Origin: Curvibacter sp. AEP1-3 | GTDB lineage: Bacteria; Pseudomonadota; Gammaproteobacteria; Burkholderiales; Burkholderiaceae_C | Direction: 5' to 3' | Assembly (NCBI RefSeq): GCF_002163715.1 | Contig: NZ_CP015698.1 | Coordinates: 3,669,464-3,733,463, forward strand | Length of the DNA stretch: 64,000 nucleotides | Shown: positions 9,459-18,309 of the stretch, in pieces | Layout of the letters: every line of letters starts with the position of its first letter | How positions within the stretch are numbered: the stretch's first letter is position 1 | Made by a program: the position numbers and the translations under genes | The notes under the pieces: model-generated | The model's input: the letters and a program-made list of their open reading frames with translations, nothing else | The model's database searches: none | What the model was told of the DNA's origin: nothing

Positions 9459-9478
9459 AAGAATAGTCCAATCGGGCT
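9459..9478 (-). promoter_or_regulatory. Shared EPS-region motif, site C
   Basis: Contains TAGTCCAATCGGGC, matching 12 of the 14 core bases of the motif upstream of epsA. The core begins 55 nt from the GH5 start. It lies in the divergent region between the GH5 gene and the flippase gene (9410-9587), so it could also affect the plus-strand EPS operon. No clear sigma-70 boxes were recognised here. Confidence 0.45.
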
Positions 9479-9587
9479 CGGTTCAGGAAGGCCGGCTCGA
9501 GCCTCTTTGTAAGAGTTTCAACAATGCTGTCACACAAATATTGTGTTCGCGTTACAGATCTGTGGCGCGTGTTTTTCGGGTGTCTGC

Positions 9588-11072
9588 ATGAGTAGCCTGG
9601 CTAAGGAGGGCGTACGCGCAGTCAAGTGGAGTGCTGTATCCACGGTTGCCCGGTTTGTGCTGCAACTGGTCGCGCAAGTAGTTTTGGCCCGGATTCTGGG
9701 TCCTGAGAACTATGGGGTCTTCGGCATTGGCATGGTCGTGCTCACACTGAGCAACTTCCTGTCCAACTTCGGATTTGGTTGGAACCTACTGCACAAAAAA
9801 GATCTTGCGATTGAGGACATTCGCTTTGCATTCACATGGCAAGTCATAACCGGCACCGTGGCCATGGTGGCGCTGTATGTGGCGGCTCCGGCTTTGGCAG
9901 ATTACTTCCGTGAACCTCGGGTTTTGGGAGTCATACAGTGGCTGTCATTGGCCTGCTTACTGACCGCGGCCAACGCACCTTCCAGCAACCTGCTTCAACG
10001 CGACCTTAACTTCAAGGCCGTGGGCCTAATCCAAGTGGGTAGCTATGCAGCGGGCTACTTGGCGGTGGGCGTTCCCATGGCACTTGCGGGTATGGGGGTA
10101 AATGCCTTGGTGGCTGCCTGGTTGGTGCAAACAGGCGTTGCGCTGGTGGCCAGCTACGCCTTGCGGCCCCATTCATTGGTTCCGCTTTTCCACTTCAGTG
10201 GCACCGGCAAAGCCATGGGCACCAGTAGCCAAGTGTTCGTGACAAACGTGGTCAATTGGTGTTTGAACAATATAGACCGTGTGCTCATTGGGCGCATGCT
10301 GAATGTGCATTCCGTGGGGGTCTATACAGCGGGTTACAACCTAGCAACCATGCCAAACACCCTGTTGCTTAGTGCGCTTCAGCCGGCGTTCATGTCTGCA
10401 GCGGCGCGCATGCAAGACGATCCCAAGCGTTTGGCAAGGGTTTATATGGAAATGCTTGCAACCGTGTGGGTGCTGGTGTTGCCGTTCTTTGTGTTTTTGG
10501 CTGCCATTTCTGCTGACGTCGTCAGACTGCTGTACGGACCACAATGGGCGGATACAGCCCCTGTTTTGGCAATACTGTTTTTGGGCATGCCGGCTTATGT
10601 AACGTGGGGCATCAGCACCCCAGTGTTGTGGAATACAGGCCGCAAGCATCATGAGGCGCTGCTGCAGTTGCCTGTATTGATCCTCGGTGGTGTCGCGCTC
10701 TATGCGGTTATGCAATGGGGTGTATTGGCAGCGGCTGCCGTAGCTTCTGGAATGTTGGTGTCCCGTATGTTGATGGTGGGGGCCTCTGCATTTCAGGTGC
10801 TTGGTTTGCAGTTCAGGAGTCTGATTCCCTATCTATTGCGTGGCGTTTCCCTTAGTTGTCTTTGCGTCGTTACGGTTTTGCTGGGTCAAGTTTTTGCTGA
10901 ACCTTGGAATTATGCAATCGTCAACTTAGCTGTTAGCGGGCTTTTGACTGGCAGCGTGTTTGTGTTTATTTGCTGGTGGAAACCATCAGTGCTTGGTGAT
11001 CATGTTGTGGCGATGGTTATCCGGTTTGTGCCTCCGTTAAGCCGGTACATATCAACGTCGCAATCCGGTTGA
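9588..11072 (+). CDS. Polysaccharide flippase (Wzx-type, MOP superfamily)
   Basis: A 494-aa inner-membrane protein with about 12-14 hydrophobic segments. The N-terminus (AVKWSAVSTVARFVLQLVAQ, then VLARILGPENYGVFGIG) is characteristic of the WzxC/polysaccharide-synthase branch that flips undecaprenyl-linked repeat units to the periplasm. The ATG at 9588 is preferred to an upstream start at 9543, because it begins directly before the amphipathic first helix. It is the first gene of a plus-strand operon running to 20935; the next gene follows after 10 nt. Confidence 0.88.
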   Translation: MSSLAKEGVRAVKWSAVSTVARFVLQLVAQVVLARILGPENYGVFGIGMVVLTLSNFLSNFGFGWNLLHKKDLAIEDIRFAFTWQVITGTVAMVALYVAAPALADYFREPRVLGVIQWLSLACLLTAANAPSSNLLQRDLNFKAVGLIQVGSYAAGYLAVGVPMALAGMGVNALVAAWLVQTGVALVASYALRPHSLVPLFHFSGTGKAMGTSSQVFVTNVVNWCLNNIDRVLIGRMLNVHSVGVYTAGYNLATMPNTLLLSALQPAFMSAAARMQDDPKRLARVYMEMLATVWVLVLPFFVFLAAISADVVRLLYGPQWADTAPVLAILFLGMPAYVTWGISTPVLWNTGRKHHEALLQLPVLILGGVALYAVMQWGVLAAAAVASGMLVSRMLMVGASAFQVLGLQFRSLIPYLLRGVSLSCLCVVTVLLGQVFAEPWNYAIVNLAVSGLLTGSVFVFICWWKPSVLGDHVVAMVIRFVPPLSRYISTSQSG

Positions 11073-11082
11073 GGAGCAAACG

Positions 11083-12486
11083 ATGTATGAAGTCTTGTTG
11101 TACACCGCGCTTTTCGCGGCTGCCGGGCTGGCGGCTTTGTTCGCTTACGTAGCCGTTATTGGGGCCACACAGCTCAACCGTCATCGCGAAACCGGTTGGT
11201 TTCACTTAACACCGTATCTGATTTTTCTCACCGTTGCGTTGATTACGATTTCGGGCGGGCGAGATCTGACGCAAGGCACGTGGAGTTTGTTGACGGAAGA
11301 GGCGATGACGAGAGCACCTTGGGCAGCATGGTTGCAGCGAGGTCTTACATTGTTTTTGCTGTTGATATCGTCGGAACGCATTGCAAGTACAGTTTTTCGT
11401 AGGAAGCGTGCCGGGGCGTTCACATGGCTATTGCCATTGTTCGTTATGTACTGGTACTGCGCTGTTGCATCTCCAGCCTTGTTTGGCAGGTATCCACAGT
11501 TTTCTTACGAATACTTGTACCCGTTACTCATCGGTGTTGCTGGTTTGCTGGTATCCGGAAAAGAGTGTGCACAGTTTGTGATCGCCACCCGCAATGCAAC
11601 ATTGTTATTTATTGCAGCGGGCGTATTCCTTATTCCTGTGAAGATGGGGCTGGTTTTGGAGACTAACTACAGCCAAGGTTTTATTCCTGGCCTGCCTCGC
11701 ATGGCTGGGCTTTCTCCGCACGCACTACAACTCGGGTTAGTCGTGCAGGTTTCTCTGCTCACCTTGTGGGTTGAGCCCCTGGAGTCGAAGTGGTGGAACC
11801 GCATGGCTTGGCTGATGTGTTTACTGGTATTGTTCCTTGCTCAATCGAAAACTGCATGGATTTCTTTTGCGGTTTGCGCGAGCGTTATGCAAATTGTTCG
11901 AAGCGGCCCAGAGGTTCGCAAATGGGTGTTTAACCCAGAACGACCTTTTCAGGGTGTTGTTTCAATCGTAGGGCTAGTTTTGTTTGCAATGCTGTTGGCA
12001 TATGGAGCATTGTTCAGCCAGGTGGGTGACAAGGTACTTGGCTTTTTTGACACGAAGGAAGGGGCAACCCTACTCACTTTGAACGGGCGTGAACAAATCT
12101 GGGAGGTTGCATTTCAAGAGTGGGAAAGGAATCCACTGTTTGGCTATGGGCCCAGCTTCCTGAATCTGGCACATCGCACCAGTATCGGAATGTTGAATGC
12201 AACCCATGCGCACAACCAGTTTGTGGACGACTTAGCTCGCGCGGGCTTGATCGGTGCGTCAAGCTTAGTTGTTTACGCAATTGCATTGCTTTGTTTATCT
12301 ATCAGATATGCCTTTCAAACTCGAGGCTTGAGCATTGCCTTGTATATCGTGCTTTTTCTCCGTGGAGTGAGTGAGATACCACTCTCTATGTACGGGTACG
12401 GCGCAGAGTTTGCAGCGCATATCTTGTTGTTAATGGTGTTGGTGATGATGAGTCGGAACCATGGTTCACGGGTACGAGCACTATGA
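11083..12486 (+). CDS. O-antigen ligase/EPS polymerase family (Wzy-like)
   Basis: A 467-aa multi-pass membrane protein. The WzyC/O-antigen-ligase domain is marked by the late conserved block GREQIWEVAFQEWERNPLFG and by HAHNQFVDDLARAGLIG near residue 375, in a large periplasmic loop position. In this context, next to a Wzx flippase and with an EpsE/EpsF export system, it most likely polymerises the EPS repeat units. Distinguishing ligase from polymerase is not possible by sequence alone. A GAGGAG ribosome site overlaps the flippase stop. Confidence 0.82.
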   Translation: MYEVLLYTALFAAAGLAALFAYVAVIGATQLNRHRETGWFHLTPYLIFLTVALITISGGRDLTQGTWSLLTEEAMTRAPWAAWLQRGLTLFLLLISSERIASTVFRRKRAGAFTWLLPLFVMYWYCAVASPALFGRYPQFSYEYLYPLLIGVAGLLVSGKECAQFVIATRNATLLFIAAGVFLIPVKMGLVLETNYSQGFIPGLPRMAGLSPHALQLGLVVQVSLLTLWVEPLESKWWNRMAWLMCLLVLFLAQSKTAWISFAVCASVMQIVRSGPEVRKWVFNPERPFQGVVSIVGLVLFAMLLAYGALFSQVGDKVLGFFDTKEGATLLTLNGREQIWEVAFQEWERNPLFGYGPSFLNLAHRTSIGMLNATHAHNQFVDDLARAGLIGASSLVVYAIALLCLSIRYAFQTRGLSIALYIVLFLRGVSEIPLSMYGYGAEFAAHILLLMVLVMMSRNHGSRVRAL

Positions 12487-13439
12487 AATTTAGTGTTGTT
12501 ATACCCCTTTACAACAAGGCACCGTATATTGAGTTCACCCTGCACTCGGTGTTGGCTCAGACTTGCCCAAATTTTGAAGTGGTGGTCGTGGACGATGGTT
12601 CCTTAGATTCCGGGCCCGAGCTCGTGCAACGCTTGGCAGAGTTGGATGCGCGCGTGCGTCTGGTACAACAACCCAACGGTGGTGTGTCTGCAGCGCGAAA
12701 TACGGGTATTGCTGCTGCCCGTGGCGACTGGGTTGCATTTCTGGATGCGGACGATTGGTGGCACTCAGACTACTTGGCCACACAAGCGGCTGCCATAGCC
12801 GCCAAGCCTGACGTGCACATGGCTGCAACTCTATTGCGCAGAGTGCCTGATGCAGTTAACTGGAATCCCTTGCCATGGCCTGCAATGCCAGCAGATGTCG
12901 AGCCGGCGCTGATTACAGACTTGCCTACTCGCTGGATGCATGGCATTCCATTCTTTACTTCATCAGTCGTCGTTCGACGCGAATTATTGTTGGCTAAGCA
13001 GCCGTGTTTTGTGATGGGTGAGTCGCATGGTGAAGACTTGGATCTCTGGTTCAGGCTTGCAGAGGTGACCAACATTGCTCACACCGCCAAGGCTTTGGTG
13101 GCTTACCGCACCGAATCAACAGGTAGCTTGACCAAACTACATACGCCAGACGGCTTGCCACCCTATTTGCTTCGCATGCAGGCGCGCGCGATGGCAGCGG
13201 GCGCTACCAATCCCAAGCGGGCTTCCGCGTTGAACTTCGTCGCGCAGCAGCGGCTGACTTTGGCGCGAAATGCGCTCATGAGCGGGCGGCGGCGCGAGGG
13301 ATTGCGTTGGTGGTTGAGTGCCCGGCATGCAGCGGGTAGTAAGCGCTGGGCAATGACCGCATTCATGGCGCTGTGCATACCTGCGGCATGTATCGCCTAC
13401 TGGGAGCAATGGCGAATTTCGCGAACCGGCTCCTCTTAG
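12483..13439 (+). CDS. Family 2 glycosyltransferase
   Basis: A 318-aa cytosolic GT-A enzyme that transfers an activated sugar onto the growing lipid-linked repeat. The N-terminal domain shows VVIPLYNKAPYI, the VVDDGS nucleotide-binding aspartates, NGGVSAARNTGI, and the DXD-type FLDADDWW. The start overlaps the polymerase stop by ATGA, indicating coupled translation. Donor and linkage are not predictable. The C-terminal 90 residues are Arg/Ala-rich and probably membrane-associated. Confidence 0.9.
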   Translation: MKFSVVIPLYNKAPYIEFTLHSVLAQTCPNFEVVVVDDGSLDSGPELVQRLAELDARVRLVQQPNGGVSAARNTGIAAARGDWVAFLDADDWWHSDYLATQAAAIAAKPDVHMAATLLRRVPDAVNWNPLPWPAMPADVEPALITDLPTRWMHGIPFFTSSVVVRRELLLAKQPCFVMGESHGEDLDLWFRLAEVTNIAHTAKALVAYRTESTGSLTKLHTPDGLPPYLLRMQARAMAAGATNPKRASALNFVAQQRLTLARNALMSGRRREGLRWWLSARHAAGSKRWAMTAFMALCIPAACIAYWEQWRISRTGSS

Positions 13440-13461
13440 CCGATGAATTAGGGAACGGGAA

Positions 13462-13968
13462 ATGACTTTTTTTGAAGACCTTCGCGCAGCGCGGGAAGGT
13501 GTTTTGTCTTTGGGGTTCTGGGCACTACAGGTCTACCGTTTCGGGCATTTGCGCTACCGCTTCCAGAGCAAGCTGGTGCGCTACCCGTTGGGTGCTTTGC
13601 ACATAGTGCTTAGCAAGGTAGCTGAGATGTTGTGCGGGGTCACTATCGGGGTCTCTGCAAAGATAGGGCGGCGCCTGGTAATCGAGCATTCGGGAGCCAT
13701 CGTGGTACATGGCAACGCTGTGTTGGGTGACGATTGCATCATCCGCCAGGGCGTGACCATTGGCAACCGCTACATGGACAAACCATTGGACGCGCCGGTT
13801 ATCGGGCAGAGGGTGAACATCGGTGCTGGCGCCAAAATTTTGGGTGCAGTGCACATTGGCGACGATGCAGAAATCGGTGCCAATGCGGTTGTATTGAAAG
13901 ACGTGCCCGCTGGCGCGGTAGCGGTGGGTGTGCCCGCGCGAATCATTTTGCGGAAATCAGAGCTATGA
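13462..13968 (+). CDS. Hexapeptide-repeat acetyltransferase (serine acetyltransferase-like)
   Basis: A 168-aa protein with an N-terminal helical segment and a left-handed beta-helix built of hexapeptide repeats (IGVSAKIGRRLVIEHSG, IIRQGVTIGN, IGAGAKILGAVHIGDDAEIG) ending in the family motif VPAGAVAVGVPARII. It resembles CysE-type acetyltransferases found in EPS clusters, where they O-acetylate sugars using acetyl-CoA; its short N-terminus and location argue against a role in cysteine synthesis. The target sugar is unknown. Confidence 0.85.
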   Translation: MTFFEDLRAAREGVLSLGFWALQVYRFGHLRYRFQSKLVRYPLGALHIVLSKVAEMLCGVTIGVSAKIGRRLVIEHSGAIVVHGNAVLGDDCIIRQGVTIGNRYMDKPLDAPVIGQRVNIGAGAKILGAVHIGDDAEIGANAVVLKDVPAGAVAVGVPARIILRKSEL

Positions 13969-14975
13969 CTTTATCTACATCGCAGTACCGGGTCAGTATC
14001 GTTATCAAGGCCCTGAATGAGGAGCAGCGTATTGCCACGGCAGTGCAGTCCGCCTTGGATGCGGTGCAGCCTTTTGGAGGGGAAGTGGTGTTGGCTGATT
14101 CTTGCTCCACAGACCGCACCGTAGAGATTGCGTCGGCGTTTCCTATCCGCATTGCCCAACTAGCTAATTCAAACGAGCGTTGCTGCGGCATCGGGCCGCA
14201 ATTGGGTTACCAGCATTGCACGGGTGAATTCGTTTACATCCTGGATGGAGATATGGAAATGCTCCCCGGCTTTCTGCCAAAGGCCATCGCGTTGATGGAT
14301 GTTCACCCTGAGCTGGCGGGTGTGGGGGGCAGGGTTATTGAAATGAACACCACCAGCCTGGAATACCTTGCGCGGGTAGAGCGGGGCACGGCCCATATGC
14401 AAGCCGGTGTGGTGGACAGGCTAGATATGGGCGGTCTTTACCGCCGTGCCGCGGTAGAGCAGACCGGCTACTTTTCTGATCGCAACCTCCATAGCTATGA
14501 GGAGTTTGACCTTGCCGTGCGACTGCGTGCCAAGGGTTGGCAGCTACAGCGTATTGATGAGCCGGCCGTGCGCCACCATGGGCACGACGCTCCACCGTAC
14601 CAACTACTGATGCGCAGGTGGCAAAGCCGCTATATCGATGGTTTGGGTGAGCTGGTGCGGGGCGCTTGGGGGCAGCCACACCTAGGCTTGGCGCTACGCG
14701 GAGTGAGAGAGCTGCGCATCTATGCTGCAGTCGTAGTTTGGTGGCTGGCGTTGCTATCAATTTGGTTGCTGCCTACGCAACATCCATGGGCGTTAGTTGG
14801 ATTTTTGGTGTTGTTTGTAGCGCCCTTCGGCTTGATGACTTTGCGAAAACGCAGTTTTCAAAAAGCAGTTTTCTCTGTGGTCTCTTGGTGTTTTAACGCA
14901 GCAGGTGTGCTCCGGGGGCTTGCAAGGCCGCGCGTACATACCAATTCACCAATTCAAAGTAAGTTGGTGAAGTAA
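13965..14975 (+). CDS. Family 2 glycosyltransferase with C-terminal membrane segments
   Basis: A 336-aa GT-A enzyme: VSIVIKALNEEQRI, then the ADSCSTDRTVEIA nucleotide site and the DXD-like ILDGDMEM, with the acceptor block SYEEFDLAVRLRAKGW. Two hydrophobic helices follow residue 240 (VVVWWLALLSIWLL and LVGFLVLFVAPFGL), suggesting membrane anchoring. The ATG at 13965 overlaps the preceding stop (ATGA); the open frame continues upstream to 13734 but only inside the acetyltransferase gene. Sequence at 14744-14790 weakly resembles the short interspersed repeat. Confidence 0.88.
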   Translation: MTLSTSQYRVSIVIKALNEEQRIATAVQSALDAVQPFGGEVVLADSCSTDRTVEIASAFPIRIAQLANSNERCCGIGPQLGYQHCTGEFVYILDGDMEMLPGFLPKAIALMDVHPELAGVGGRVIEMNTTSLEYLARVERGTAHMQAGVVDRLDMGGLYRRAAVEQTGYFSDRNLHSYEEFDLAVRLRAKGWQLQRIDEPAVRHHGHDAPPYQLLMRRWQSRYIDGLGELVRGAWGQPHLGLALRGVRELRIYAAVVVWWLALLSIWLLPTQHPWALVGFLVLFVAPFGLMTLRKRSFQKAVFSVVSWCFNAAGVLRGLARPRVHTNSPIQSKLVK

Positions 14976-14999
14976 TCAACAAGAAAAAAGTAGGCGAGG

Positions 15000-16124
15000 A
15001 TGCTTTCATATCTAAACTTTTTGCGTAGAAAAGCTGCGCATCGGGCAGCTAACTGGGTTAACACAATCTCGTCTGTGGAAAACACCCCTAAGAACGCCAA
15101 TGTGTTACTGGTGACTTTTCGTCATGAGTTGGCCGAAACGCAGCTCTACCCGTTTCATTTTTATGCGAAGACTTTGCGCCAAGACTTCGGCGTGCGATGC
15201 ACACAAATTTCAATTGAAGCGTTGCAAGCGCAAGCGCGCTCTGGCGAGAGGTGCGCACCACAGACACAGATCAAGCGAATTTTCTTTCAAGCATCGTTTG
15301 AGATGCCGGCTGTAGAGGCCGTGCAAGCCTTGGAGTTTCTGAAGCAAGCCTATCCGAATGCCAATATTGCTTATATGGATTGGTTTGCCCCTTTGCACAT
15401 ACGCCCGGCGCTGTATACAGATCCATATATTGATATATATATCAAGAAGCAAACCTATGCTGATTTTTCACAGTACGGTACTCCAACTGCAGGCGATACA
15501 AATTTGAGTAACTACTATGGCAGTAGACACGGCCTTCCAGAGTTGGCGCAACAGTTTGTGGCGCCGGTAAATTTCGAGCGAAAGTTACGTCTAGGAAGTA
15601 ACTTTGGTCTTTCTACCCTGATGGTGGACATGTTCTTGGGTGCCGCACCCGTTGCCACTGGGAGAGATATTGACCTGCATGCCCGAATTGCAGTTAACGG
15701 AGTCCCTTGGTACAAGGCTATGCGTCAAGAGGCCAAAGATGCCGTTGACAGCCTTAAGGGTTTGAAAATCGCCTCGAATGGTCGGGTTAAGCGCCACAAG
15801 TTTTATGACGAGTTAAAGCGGAGCAAGCTTTGCTTTAGTCCATTTGGATATGGCGAGGTGTGCTGGCGGGATTATGAGGCGCATGCTACCGGCGCCTTGC
15901 TGTTGAAGCCTGATATGTCGCACCTTCGTGTATTGCCAAATGTGTTTATTCCAAACGAGACCTATGTACCCTTGAATTGGGATTTGTCTGATTTTGCGGA
16001 AAAGGTCGAAATCTTTGTCAAGGACGAAAAGACGAGATCCAAGATAGTTCGGCAAGCGTTCGAAATGAATAGAGATTTTATAAGATCCAATAGTTATTCT
16101 GCATTCATTGCTGAATTAATGTGA
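15000..16124 (+). CDS. Putative glycosyltransferase (GT1/exostosin-like C-terminus)
   Basis: A 374-aa protein without a signal peptide. The C-terminal third carries FYDELKRSKLCFSPFGYG, followed by WRDYEAHATGALLLKPDM, the pattern of glycosyltransferases with a GT-B fold (Glyco_trans_1_2 or exostosin-like), in which the acidic residue of the YEAHATG block contacts the nucleotide sugar. The N-terminal half is not one I recognise. The SD sequence GGCGAGG lies just before ATG 15000. The operon position between other transferases supports a role in EPS assembly. Confidence 0.65.
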   Translation: MLSYLNFLRRKAAHRAANWVNTISSVENTPKNANVLLVTFRHELAETQLYPFHFYAKTLRQDFGVRCTQISIEALQAQARSGERCAPQTQIKRIFFQASFEMPAVEAVQALEFLKQAYPNANIAYMDWFAPLHIRPALYTDPYIDIYIKKQTYADFSQYGTPTAGDTNLSNYYGSRHGLPELAQQFVAPVNFERKLRLGSNFGLSTLMVDMFLGAAPVATGRDIDLHARIAVNGVPWYKAMRQEAKDAVDSLKGLKIASNGRVKRHKFYDELKRSKLCFSPFGYGEVCWRDYEAHATGALLLKPDMSHLRVLPNVFIPNETYVPLNWDLSDFAEKVEIFVKDEKTRSKIVRQAFEMNRDFIRSNSYSAFIAELM

Positions 16125-16143
16125 AGTACAAGAATTTAATTAT

Positions 16144-17154
16144 ATGCAAGGGATACAAATATTACGGTATTTCGCAGCAATATTGGTTGTGATAATGCAT
16201 TCCCATCAAGCGTGGAATGCGAAGCTTGGCCTAAAGCAGTACTGGGGTTTTGGGTCCGTAGGCGTTGATATATTTTTCGTCATTAGTGGTTTTGTAATGA
16301 TGTATTCCACAGTACCAAATAATGGGAGTCTTGGTTCTCGGTGCAGAAGCGCTTTGGTTTTTGTGAAGCGAAGATTGATTCGGGTTGTGCCACTGTATTG
16401 GATATACACACTGATTAAGCTGACCTTGGTAATCGCCATCCCAAGCCTGGCTGTGCGTACGTTGATCGATCCTTTGCATGTGGTGTCTTCTTTTTTGTTT
16501 TTCCCTTTTCCGAGTCCTTGGGGGAACTTTGAACCCTTTTTGCCAGTTGGTTGGACTTTGAACTTTGAAATGCTTTTCTATATTGTCTTTGCTGCTGCTA
16601 TTTGTTTGGGCAGAAATAGAATGGTTTTCTGTTTTTTGACTTTTTTGGTAATAAATGTTGTTTCAAAATACACCAGCTTTGGAGCTCTGGATTTTTATTC
16701 GCAGTCAATTATCTTTGAGTTTCTTCTTGGTTGTCTTGTGGCTTTAATGGTGCCACGCTTGGAGACCCTTAAGCAAAGAGTCCCTTTAGGTGTGTTGGTA
16801 ATCGCCATAGCCGTCACTTATTTTTATGTTTTTGATCATTTGATGTCCCTTGATCGACTGATTGGCTGGGGAATCCCAAGTGCTATCTTGGTTATGGGCG
16901 TTCTGTGCGTGGAGCCGAGAGTAATGAATATTCCTTTTTCGGGTTTGTTGAAGAAGTTGGGTGATAGTAGTTACTCTTTATATTTGGTGCATACATTTGC
17001 CGTTCCAGCGCTTGTTATGTTATTCGGGAAATTAGATATTGATGGTCTATTCCTCTTTATGGTTTGCTCGTTACTTTTCTCAACATTTTTGGGTTTGATT
17101 TCCTATCGATATGTGGAGCAACCAATACTTGCTCGCCTGAAGAAAATAATTTGA
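16144..17154 (+). CDS. Acyltransferase 3 (OafA/YrhL family) membrane protein
   Basis: A 336-aa integral membrane protein with about ten hydrophobic segments. Family marks are the first-helix block IQILRYFAAILVVIMHSHQA with the conserved His, SVGVDIFFVISGFVM, and the RLIRVVPLYWIYT arginines. Such enzymes O-acylate (usually acetylate) polysaccharides at the membrane. The gene is clearly AT-rich compared with neighbours (20 of 60 bases are G or C in 16561-16620), suggesting separate acquisition. Confidence 0.88.
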   Translation: MQGIQILRYFAAILVVIMHSHQAWNAKLGLKQYWGFGSVGVDIFFVISGFVMMYSTVPNNGSLGSRCRSALVFVKRRLIRVVPLYWIYTLIKLTLVIAIPSLAVRTLIDPLHVVSSFLFFPFPSPWGNFEPFLPVGWTLNFEMLFYIVFAAAICLGRNRMVFCFLTFLVINVVSKYTSFGALDFYSQSIIFEFLLGCLVALMVPRLETLKQRVPLGVLVIAIAVTYFYVFDHLMSLDRLIGWGIPSAILVMGVLCVEPRVMNIPFSGLLKKLGDSSYSLYLVHTFAVPALVMLFGKLDIDGLFLFMVCSLLFSTFLGLISYRYVEQPILARLKKII

Positions 17155-17172
17155 GTCTACTTTCTATATCGC

Positions 17173-18309
17173 ATGACTAAAGAAATATTTATTGCTTGCC
17201 CCTGGAACCCAAACGGTGGTGGTATGTTCAAGGTCGCGGACTATCTGACTCAGTGCCAGCACAGTTCTTCTGAATACACTGCGTCAAGTGCTCGTTTGGT
17301 GCCTTTGGATACTCGAGGTGATGGAAGTGCATTAGCCTCTCTATTCGTGTTGATCGGTGCACTTGCTCGTATTTTGAATGGGCGCATTAACGGAAACTTG
17401 GCAGGCGTACACGTCAATATGGCTGAGCGACTCAGCTTGTTCCGTAAGGCGGCCGTAGTTTTGTTAACGCGTTTGTTGGGCTTGCCAGTGATTTTGCACT
17501 TGCATGCAGCCCAGCTTCACCACTTTTATGCTGAATTAGCTTCACCAGTGCAGTGGTGTGTGCGCTGGGCTTTTTCCAAGGCGACAAGGGTGGTTGTTTT
17601 GGGTGCTGCAGCTCAGAAGTTCGTTACCCATACCTTGCAGGTACCTGCCGATCGTGTTTCTATTGTGATCAATGGCGTGCCCCAGCCCACGTTTCCACGC
17701 CGGCCAGCTGGGACAAGCTCACGCAAACTTCAACTTTTGTTCTTGGGTAACTTGAGTGAGCGCAAAGGGGTCTCTGACCTGATCGCTGCTATTGCTCAAA
17801 GCAAGGTTTTTAAATCAGGACTTGCAGACGCAGTTTTTGCGGGCAATGGTGATATCGATGGATATACCGCTAAAGCCGTTAATGCAGGTGTGGCCGAACT
17901 TGTGTCTTTTGCTGGTTGGTGTGATCAGAAGAAGGCGGCCACGTTAATGGCGAATGCAGATGTATTGGTCTTGCCATCTTACGATGAAGGATTACCGCTG
18001 GTAATTCTGGAGGCGCTTGCAAACGGCACCGCGGTAATTTGCACGCCGGTGGGTGAGATTCCGCATGCGCTGGTTCCCGGCAAAGAGGCGCTTTTTGTGG
18101 AGCCTGGGAATGTGATGGAACTTGCCGCAGCTATCGATTCAGTCTTGGGTGATGAGGTAGTGCGCAAGGCCTTGGAGTGCGATGGGCGAGCCTTGTACGA
18201 GCGTGAATTTTCATTGGACATGTTCGCGGACAGCATTGCGCGTATTCATCTTGAGTGTTTCGGTGTCGCATCGCGGAACTTGGCAAATGCGGAAGTGAAT
18301 GCCAAATGA
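17173..18309 (+). CDS. Family 4 (GT-B) glycosyltransferase
   Basis: A 378-aa glycosyltransferase. The C-terminal Rossmann half is typical: LLFLGNLSERKGVSDLI, AVFAGNGDIDGY, then the donor-binding E-x7-E block DEGLPLVILEALANGTAVI and TPVGEIPHAL. The N-terminus (CPWNPNGGGMFKVADYL) holds the acceptor-side glycine loop. The gene sits between an acyltransferase and a GMC oxidoreductase; its stop overlaps the next start by ATGA. Donor sugar is not predictable. Confidence 0.9.
   Translation: MTKEIFIACPWNPNGGGMFKVADYLTQCQHSSSEYTASSARLVPLDTRGDGSALASLFVLIGALARILNGRINGNLAGVHVNMAERLSLFRKAAVVLLTRLLGLPVILHLHAAQLHHFYAELASPVQWCVRWAFSKATRVVVLGAAAQKFVTHTLQVPADRVSIVINGVPQPTFPRRPAGTSSRKLQLLFLGNLSERKGVSDLIAAIAQSKVFKSGLADAVFAGNGDIDGYTAKAVNAGVAELVSFAGWCDQKKAATLMANADVLVLPSYDEGLPLVILEALANGTAVICTPVGEIPHALVPGKEALFVEPGNVMELAAAIDSVLGDEVVRKALECDGRALYEREFSLDMFADSIARIHLECFGVASRNLANAEVNAK

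Noticed and set aside
14744-14795. Weak repeat-like stretch in the second GT2 gene
   Set aside because: Blocks align only with several gaps; kept out of the repeat list.
18124-18140. CGCAGCTATCGATTC in the GT4 gene as a repeat copy
   Set aside because: Only the short GCAGCTAT core matches; the conserved flanks are missing.
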